Shown here: piece after piece, positions 28,570-33,314 of the stretch
Position numbering within the stretch: the stretch's first letter is position 1
How the letters are laid out: each line of letters starts with the position of its first letter
Source: Chromobacterium aquaticum
GTDB lineage: Bacteria; Pseudomonadota; Gammaproteobacteria; Burkholderiales; Chromobacteriaceae
NCBI RefSeq assembly: GCF_021129195.1
Contig: NZ_JAJOHW010000031.1
Coordinates: 1-33,314, forward strand
Length of the DNA stretch: 33,314 bases
Reading direction: 5' to 3'
The notes under the pieces: generated by a model
The model's database searches: none
What the model saw: only the letters and a program-made list of their open reading frames with translations
What the model was told of the DNA's origin: nothing
Translations under genes and position numbers: made by a program

Positions 28570-29670
28570 TCAGCGCCCCGTCTTCAGCTGCGTCCACAGA
28601 CGGTTCTGCAGGCGCATGATGTCGGACGGCAAGGGCTTGAGCAGGAATAGCGTTTTCACGACGGACTCCGGCGGGTACACCCCCGGGTCGTTGGCGATTT
28701 CCGGCTTCACGTATTTGCGCGCGGCGGCGTTGGCGGTTGGATAAAACACTTCGTTCGTGATCGCGGCGTTGACTTCCGGCGACTGGATGTAGTTGATCCA
28801 TTTAAGCGCGGCCTCGGGATGCGGCGCGTCCTTGGGGATCACCATCACATCGAACCAGAGCGGCGCGCCGCTCTTGGGTATCACATAGGCCAACTGGTAC
28901 GGCCGCTTGGACTCCTGAGCGCGGTGCTTGGCGATGTTGACGTCGCCGGAGAAGCCCAGCGCCAGACAGATGTCGCCGTTGGCCAGGTCGTTGATATAGC
29001 CGGAGGAGTTGAACTGAGTGATGTAGGGCCGGATTTTCTTCAGCGCTTCGAAAGCGGCCTGGTAGTCGGCGGGGTTCTTGCTGTTGGGGTCCTTGCCCAA
29101 GTGGTGCAGGGTGACGGCGAACACGTCGTTGGCCTGGTCCAGCACCGATACGCCACAGCCCTTGAGCTTGGATACGTATTTGGGATCGAACAGGATGTCC
29201 CAGCTGTCCAGCGGCGCGTCCTTGCCCAGCGCCGCCTTGACCTTGCTCAGATTGTAGCCGAGGCCGTCGGTGCCGTAGGCCCAGGGCACGCCATGGGCGT
29301 TGGCCGGGTCGGCGTCGACGATCTTGGCCATCAGCGCCTTGTCCAGATTGGCCAGATTGGGCAGCTTGGACTTGTCCAGCTTCTGGTAGATGCCGGCCTC
29401 GATCTGCTTGGCCATGAAGTTGGAGGTGGGCACCACGATGTCGTAGCCGGCGCGGCCGGTCAGCATCTTGGCCTGCAAGGTGTCGTCGCTGTCGTAGACA
29501 TCGTACTTGACCTTGATGCCGCTCTGTTTTTCAAACCCGGGGATGGTGGACTTGGCGATATAGTCCGACCAGTTGTAGACATTCAGCGCCTTGTCTTCGG
29601 CGTGCGCCGCCGCGACCGGCAGCAACATCAGCAATGAACACAGCGCTTTGCGAACCAGCTTATTCTGCAT
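28570..29670 (-). CDS. potF: Periplasmic putrescine-binding protein
   Basis: The 366-residue protein is a PotF/PotD-type extracellular solute-binding protein with a signal peptide (to about residue 24). Conserved PotF blocks are present: VYNWSDYIA, YDVYDSDDTL, VPTSNFM, GYINDLANGDICLALGFSGDV and the C-terminal NEVFYPTANAAARKYV. It should bind putrescine or a related polyamine in the periplasm for delivery to PotHI. The ATG at 29670 has TAGGAAG upstream. The leader in front of it contains a candidate pseudoknot (29747-29795) and two hairpins, described separately. Confidence 0.93.
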   Translation of the reverse strand: MQNKLVRKALCSLLMLLPVAAAHAEDKALNVYNWSDYIAKSTIPGFEKQSGIKVKYDVYDSDDTLQAKMLTGRAGYDIVVPTSNFMAKQIEAGIYQKLDKSKLPNLANLDKALMAKIVDADPANAHGVPWAYGTDGLGYNLSKVKAALGKDAPLDSWDILFDPKYVSKLKGCGVSVLDQANDVFAVTLHHLGKDPNSKNPADYQAAFEALKKIRPYITQFNSSGYINDLANGDICLALGFSGDVNIAKHRAQESKRPYQLAYVIPKSGAPLWFDVMVIPKDAPHPEAALKWINYIQSPEVNAAITNEVFYPTANAAARKYVKPEIANDPGVYPPESVVKTLFLLKPLPSDIMRLQNRLWTQLKTGR

Positions 29671-29711
29671 GACAGGCTTCCTAATGGAACGGGCCGCGCT
29701 GTCCGACGCCG

Positions 29712-29795
29712 GGCCTGTGGCCTGCGAGCATCGGGCGACCCGATAACGGCAACCTCAGCGCCACGCTCCCCGCCCGTTGCCGGGCCATGGCGCTG
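29712..29795 (-). promoter_or_regulatory. Structured potF leader, candidate H-type pseudoknot
   Basis: On the minus strand, CAGCGCCA at 29756-29763 (plus coordinates) pairs with TGGCGCTG at 29788-29795 (8 pairs), and CGGCAAC at 29747-29753 with GTTGCCG at 29776-29782 (7 pairs). The two pairings interlock, as in an H-type pseudoknot. Two further hairpins follow towards the gene (29730-29744 and 29712-29722). It sits 40-125 nt before the potF start. A regulatory RNA is possible but the high GC makes chance pairing a real alternative. Confidence 0.35.
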
Positions 29796-30352
29796 CTCCA
29801 TTGTCCCCGGCCGCCTGGGCGGACCTGGGTCGAATGCGGCACCAGCTTGCGATGGGCGAGCCGGTTTCCGGCGCCCCCCAGCGCGCTGCTGATGCCAACT
29901 TACACCCCGCAGCGCGCCATGCCAGCTATCCGCGCGTTACGGTTTGCAACTTTCGAGGTGTTAAGGGTCATGATTCGGGCCGTTCCGCCCCGCGTTCTAG
30001 TTGGCGGGTGTCAATGAACGGCCAGGGAAACCTGCACGCAAAGCTTGCGCTCCCATGCCGATGCGCGAGAACTGGCCGCCAAACGACCATTTCCGCTCAC
30101 ATCATCTCCTCTTGTCTCCACGCTCAGTGGATGTTTAATAAAATTTACATCTCTCTCTGATACGTCACTACTTTTTAACCATATTTTTTTATGCACGCAA
30201 CTTTTATTGATCTTGCAGTGCAAAAAAATAAACACATGCGCCACAGTCCGATTCCAAATGTTCACTATTATCAACAATCCGAACTGTAACCCACGCCGAT
30301 CACAGCACCCAAAACGCATGACCGCGACGCAAGGTTGACCGTGGGCGTCGCC
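29796..30352. other. Intergenic region upstream of potF
   Basis: No gene is supported here. The part from about 30118 to 30260 is strongly AT-rich against the GC-rich surroundings, and is the likely promoter area of potF. I could not fix a clear -35/-10 pair. Confidence 0.5.
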
Positions 30353-30390
30353 AGGGCGAAAAAAAACAGGCGGCCGCGGCCGCCTGTTTT
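30353..30390 (-). terminator. Rho-independent terminator of trhP
   Basis: A perfect 28-bp palindrome (arms of 14, 30363-30376 with 30377-30390) lies 20 bases after the trhP stop. On the minus strand it is followed by a T run, as expected for a strong terminator. Confidence 0.9.
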
Positions 30391-30409
30391 CGCACGATCC
30401 AACTCTGGG

Positions 30410-31753
30410 TCAGAACAGCCGCGCCAGCAGCGCCTTCTCCTTGCCCGCCATGTCGGGAATGCGCACCTGGATGCCGTTGCCGGCGGCCACCGCCACCGGC
30501 TCGCCATTGCGCGTCATCTGCGCCAGTTCGATGATCTGGTTGCCGCTGGGGTGGATGATTTCGATGCGATCGCCCACCGCGAAGCGGTTCTTCACCTCGA
30601 TCAGCGCCCAGCCGTCGGCATCGACCTCGATCACATCGCCCACGTACTGGCTCTGCTTGGCCTTGGAATGACCGGTGATGTAGTTCTGGTATTCCTGAGT
30701 CTGGTGGCGCTCCAGGAAACCCGGGGTGTAGCCGCGGTTGGCGAGACCGTCCAGCTCGGCCAGCAGGCCGAGGTCGAACGGGCGGCCGGCGACGGCGTCG
30801 TCGATCGCCTTGCGGTAGACCTGGGCGGCGCGCGCCACGTAGTACAGGCTCTTGGTGCGGCCTTCGATCTTCAGCGAGTCCACGCCGATCTTGGCCAGCT
30901 TCTCCACCTGCTCCACCGCGCGCAGGTCCTTGGAGTTCATGATGTAGGTGCCGTGCTCGTCTTCGATGATGGGCATCAGCTCGCCGGGGCGGCTGCCCTC
31001 TTCGATCAGATAGGTCTTGTCCGCCAACGGGTGGCGTTCGGCGCCGCCGCAGGAGGCGAAGCTCTGATTCGCCTCTTCCAGCGCCTTGTTGAAGTCGAAC
31101 TTGATGGTCTGCACATCGCCGGCGTCGTCGCCCTGGGTGTCGTGCACCTTGTAATCCCAGCGGCAGGCGTTGGTACAGGTGCCCTGATTCGGGTCGCGAT
31201 GATTGAAATAGCCGGATAGCAGGCAACGGCCGGAATAGGCGATGCACAACGCGCCGTGCACGAACACTTCCAGTTCGATGTCCGGGCATTGCTGGCGGAT
31301 TTCGGCGATTTCGTCCAGGCTCAGTTCGCGCGACAGGATGATGCGCGACACGCCCAGCTTCTGCCAGAACTTGACGCCCATGTAGTTGACGGTATTGGCC
31401 TGCACCGACAGGTGGATGGGCACTTCCGGCCACTTTTCGCGCACCATCATGATCAGGCCGGGATCGGCCATGATCAGCGCGTCCGGCTTCATCGCGACCA
31501 CCGGCTCCATATCGGCCATATAGGTCTTGATCTTGCTGTTGTGCGGCAGGATGTTGCTGGCGACGAAGAACAATTTGCCGCGTGCGTGGGCTTCGTCTAT
31601 GCCCTGCTTCAGCTCTTCCAGCTTGAAGTCGTTGTTGCGGGCGCGCAGGCTGTAGCGCGGCTGGCCGGCGTAGACGGCGTCGGCGCCAAAGTCATAGGCG
31701 GCGCGCATCTTGTCCAGCGTGCCGGCCGGCAGCAGAAGTTCCGGTGCTTTCAT
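30410..31753 (-). CDS. trhP: Peptidase U32-family tRNA hydroxylation protein TrhP (YegQ)
   Basis: The 447-residue protein fits the U32 family and the E. coli TrhP/YegQ length. TrhP is needed for prephenate-dependent 5-hydroxyuridine formation at position 34 of several tRNAs. A TIM-barrel-like N-terminal part is followed by a Cys cluster (Cys170, Cys177, Cys193, Cys197 in CIAYSGRC and CTNACRW), likely an iron-sulfur site. A C-terminal beta domain completes it. The older label collagenase-like protease is probably wrong for this branch. A strong terminator follows. It is 33 bp from the upstream gene of unknown function and may be co-transcribed with it. Confidence 0.92.
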   Translation of the reverse strand: MKAPELLLPAGTLDKMRAAYDFGADAVYAGQPRYSLRARNNDFKLEELKQGIDEAHARGKLFFVASNILPHNSKIKTYMADMEPVVAMKPDALIMADPGLIMMVREKWPEVPIHLSVQANTVNYMGVKFWQKLGVSRIILSRELSLDEIAEIRQQCPDIELEVFVHGALCIAYSGRCLLSGYFNHRDPNQGTCTNACRWDYKVHDTQGDDAGDVQTIKFDFNKALEEANQSFASCGGAERHPLADKTYLIEEGSRPGELMPIIEDEHGTYIMNSKDLRAVEQVEKLAKIGVDSLKIEGRTKSLYYVARAAQVYRKAIDDAVAGRPFDLGLLAELDGLANRGYTPGFLERHQTQEYQNYITGHSKAKQSQYVGDVIEVDADGWALIEVKNRFAVGDRIEIIHPSGNQIIELAQMTRNGEPVAVAAGNGIQVRIPDMAGKEKALLARLF

Positions 31754-31786
31754 TGTTTATTCTGGTGGGGTTCGTTGAGCGTGGGC

Positions 31787-32206
31787 TCAGTGCAGCAGAC
31801 AGGACATCGGCAACGGCTCGCGGTCCGGCTCGACAAAGCCTTTGCGCGCCGACTCGTCGTCCAGGCGCTCTGAAGAATAATGTTGCAGGATCACCGCGCG
31901 GGCGTCGGCCAGCACGTCCGGACAGTGGCTGGCGAACGCCTCCCAGTCCTCGAGCAACCGGGGCTGGCTGGCCATCCGGCTGTACAGGATCACCAGGATC
32001 GCCATGGTCAGGGTGTGGTGATACTTCATCGCCGCGCCATTCACCATGGCGAAGCGCGACAACGCGCGCGCGCAGCGGGCTGCGGCTTCCGGCGCCGGGT
32101 ATTGGCGGCGGTAGGCCCAGGCGGCGTACAGGTGCGCGCGGTGGTTGAAGTCGGATGCAGGCAGCGCATTGGTTTCCAATTGGCGCAGGAATGCCTGATG
32201 GTCCAT
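31787..32206 (-). CDS. Conserved hypothetical protein rich in histidine
   Basis: The 139-residue protein has conserved-looking blocks: FNHRAHLYAAW near the N-terminus, MKYHHTLTMA in the centre and FVEPDREPLPMS near the C-terminus. I recall a widespread family of unknown function with the same FxHxxHL and KYHxT pattern. The His arrangement could bind a metal, but that is inference. The start at 32206 has GGAGA ten bases upstream; longer versions contain no such site. It precedes trhP by 33 bp and a terminator of the next upstream gene lies just before it. Confidence 0.65.
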   Translation of the reverse strand: MDHQAFLRQLETNALPASDFNHRAHLYAAWAYRRQYPAPEAAARCARALSRFAMVNGAAMKYHHTLTMAILVILYSRMASQPRLLEDWEAFASHCPDVLADARAVILQHYSSERLDDESARKGFVEPDREPLPMSCLLH

Positions 32207-32228
32207 GACTCGGTTTCTCCGAAAATTC

Positions 32229-32260
32229 CAAAAAGCAAAGGCTCCACCCGATGTGGAGCC
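32229..32260 (-). terminator. Rho-independent terminator of small membrane protein gene
   Basis: On the minus strand GGCTCCAC (32240-32247) and GTGGAGCC (32253-32260) form an 8-bp stem with a five-base loop, followed by TTTGCTTTTT. It lies 110 bases after the gene ending at 32371. Confidence 0.75.
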
Positions 32261-32370
32261 CTGACCCTCGTTGATACGGGGGCGATTATGCGCGGCCTGC
32301 CGATGCCAGTCAAGTGCGCGCGCAGTCGCAAACGCGACATTAAGCCGCTGTTTTAAAATCCTTTTCTGGT

Positions 32371-32586
32371 TTAAGGTCTTTTCGCCAAAGCCAGCAGCGC
32401 GCTGAACTGGCCGATCAGCGCCAGCAGCATGAGCAGCGGACACAGAATGGCCAGCAGCGGCCCCGGGCCGCTGTCCAGGCCGCGCCACAGCGCCGAGCTG
32501 AGCGCGAAAACCAGGGTGCTGAGCAACAGCACCGTCATGGCGAAGCGGCGCTGCTTTTGCATCTTTTTAAACAAATTCAATAGCAT
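32371..32586 (-). CDS. Small two-TM membrane protein
   Basis: The 71-residue protein has a basic N-terminus (MLLNLFKKMQKQRRF) and two hydrophobic helices (about residues 16-35 and 43-66), ending in AKRP. No family is recognised. The ribosome site is weak. It is 32 bp after the DUF455 gene in the same direction and may be co-transcribed with it. A terminator lies downstream. Confidence 0.5.
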   Translation of the reverse strand: MLLNLFKKMQKQRRFAMTVLLLSTLVFALSSALWRGLDSGPGPLLAILCPLLMLLALIGQFSALLALAKRP

Positions 32587-32618
32587 GTTTGCTGATTCCG
32601 GATAAGGCCGTTGGCATG

Positions 32619-33314
32619 CTAGCCGGCGGCGGCGGTGTCGTCTTCGCTCAAGGCGCGCAGTATTTCCAGTTCCTGCGTGGAAAAACCCGCCCGTTCACGG
32701 GCGGCCAGATTATACGCGCCGCGGTAAAGCTGGACATCGTGGCGCCGCAGCAGTTCCTGGAAACAGGTTTCCGGCTCCAGGCCGCGCTGGCGGCACAGCC
32801 GGGCAAACCAGGCGTTGCCGATGCGCACATGGCCCACTTCCTCGCGCAGGATGATGTCCAGCACCGCCACCGTGTCATGATCGCCGATGCCGGCCAGCCG
32901 CCGCTGTATGCCCGGCGTCACGTCCAGGCCGCGCGCTTCCAGCACCCGCGGCACCAGCGCCATGCGCGCCAGCGGGTCGTAATCGGTCTTGCAGCTCATC
33001 GCCCACAGGCCGTTGTGGGCGGGGAAGTCCCCGTAGTCGCAATCCAGCGCCCGCAGCCTCCGCCGCAGCATGGCGAAATGGCGCGCCTCCTCCGCCGCCA
33101 CCTGCAGCCAATCGCTGACAAAAGCGTCCGGCATCTCGCGGAAACGCCAGGCGGCGTCCAATGCCAGATTGACCGCGTTGAATTCGATGTGGGCGATGGC
33201 GTGGATCAGCGCCGCGTGGCCCTGGCGCGTGGACAGGCTGCGCTTGGGCACCTTGGCCGGGTGCACCAGCTCCGGCCGCGGCGGACGCCCGGCCTCGGGC
33301 AAGGCATAGGGCGG
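32619..33314 (-). CDS. DUF455 ferritin-like protein (5' end cut by window)
   Basis: The visible part (about 232 residues) is a ferritin-like four-helix protein of the DUF455/COG2833 type. Metal-binding motifs recur on the helices: AHIEFNAVNLALDAAW, AAEEARHFAML and LREEVGHVRIGNAWF, with Glu and ExxH patterns of a di-iron site. The reading frame stays open to the window edge at 33314 and reads PPYALPEAGRPPRPEL, as in relatives of about 270 residues, so the true start lies outside. The role is not known; MiaE-like oxidation of tRNA has been suggested for similar folds. Confidence 0.85.
   Translation of the reverse strand, partial: PPYALPEAGRPPRPELVHPAKVPKRSLSTRQGHAALIHAIAHIEFNAVNLALDAAWRFREMPDAFVSDWLQVAAEEARHFAMLRRRLRALDCDYGDFPAHNGLWAMSCKTDYDPLARMALVPRVLEARGLDVTPGIQRRLAGIGDHDTVAVLDIILREEVGHVRIGNAWFARLCRQRGLEPETCFQELLRRHDVQLYRGAYNLAARERAGFSTQELEILRALSEDDTAAAG

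Noticed and set aside
30363-30390. Perfect 28-bp palindrome as a protein operator
   Set aside because: Position just after trhP with a T run on the minus strand explains it as a terminator.

Overview
The window looks like a piece of a chromosome from a Chromobacterium-type betaproteobacterium (Neisseriales). The support is high GC, an ssrA (tmRNA) gene whose tag reads ANDETYALAA, a site resembling the CviR quorum-sensing operator of Chromobacterium, and a set of secreted chitosan, peptidoglycan and sugar-binding proteins. The species assignment is inference; no 16S or marker search was possible.

Left part (1-6.3 kb) is a surface and secretion region. A MITE-like inverted-repeat element abuts the stop of a small membrane protein. 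It is followed by a GH46 chitosanase with an N-terminal chitin-binding module, a convergent translationally coupled pair (small exported protein plus CHAP amidase), a small lipoprotein, a LecA-type galactophilic lectin with a candidate CviR box placed as expected for an activator, small hypothetical genes, a DUF4180 protein, a tyrosine-phosphatase-like protein, and a protein made of four ~59-residue repeats.

Middle part (6.6-16 kb) holds mostly metabolic and signalling genes: an AmpH-type DD-peptidase, a Tat-exported PhoD-type phosphatase, a uracil-DNA-glycosylase-superfamily protein with a downstream amidohydrolase, and a translationally coupled signalling pair (MASE4-like hybrid histidine kinase plus REC-HD-GYP protein) that probably links a phosphorelay to c-di-GMP breakdown.

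The region from 16 to 21.9 kb centres on ssrA. It has lower GC in its second half and carries a 2TM SLATT-like protein, a hypothetical helical protein, a soluble PAS4-MCP (BdlA-like) sensor, a long gene-poor stretch, and the most unusual protein of the window: a 409-residue product with a permuted papain/NlpC-like N-terminus (His25, Cys110) joined to an EF-hand-type calcium domain of the kind found in RTX proteins. A second short inverted-repeat element follows it.

The right part (21.9-33.3 kb) is all on the minus strand: argS, a NAPE-PLD-like metallo-hydrolase, a DUF3138-like outer-membrane barrel, a putrescine ABC transporter (potF, potH, potI) that lacks its ATPase gene, trhP (tRNA U34 hydroxylation), two small genes of unknown function, and a DUF455 ferritin-like gene cut by the window edge. 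The potF leader has a possible H-type pseudoknot and two hairpins. Several rho-independent terminators separate the units.
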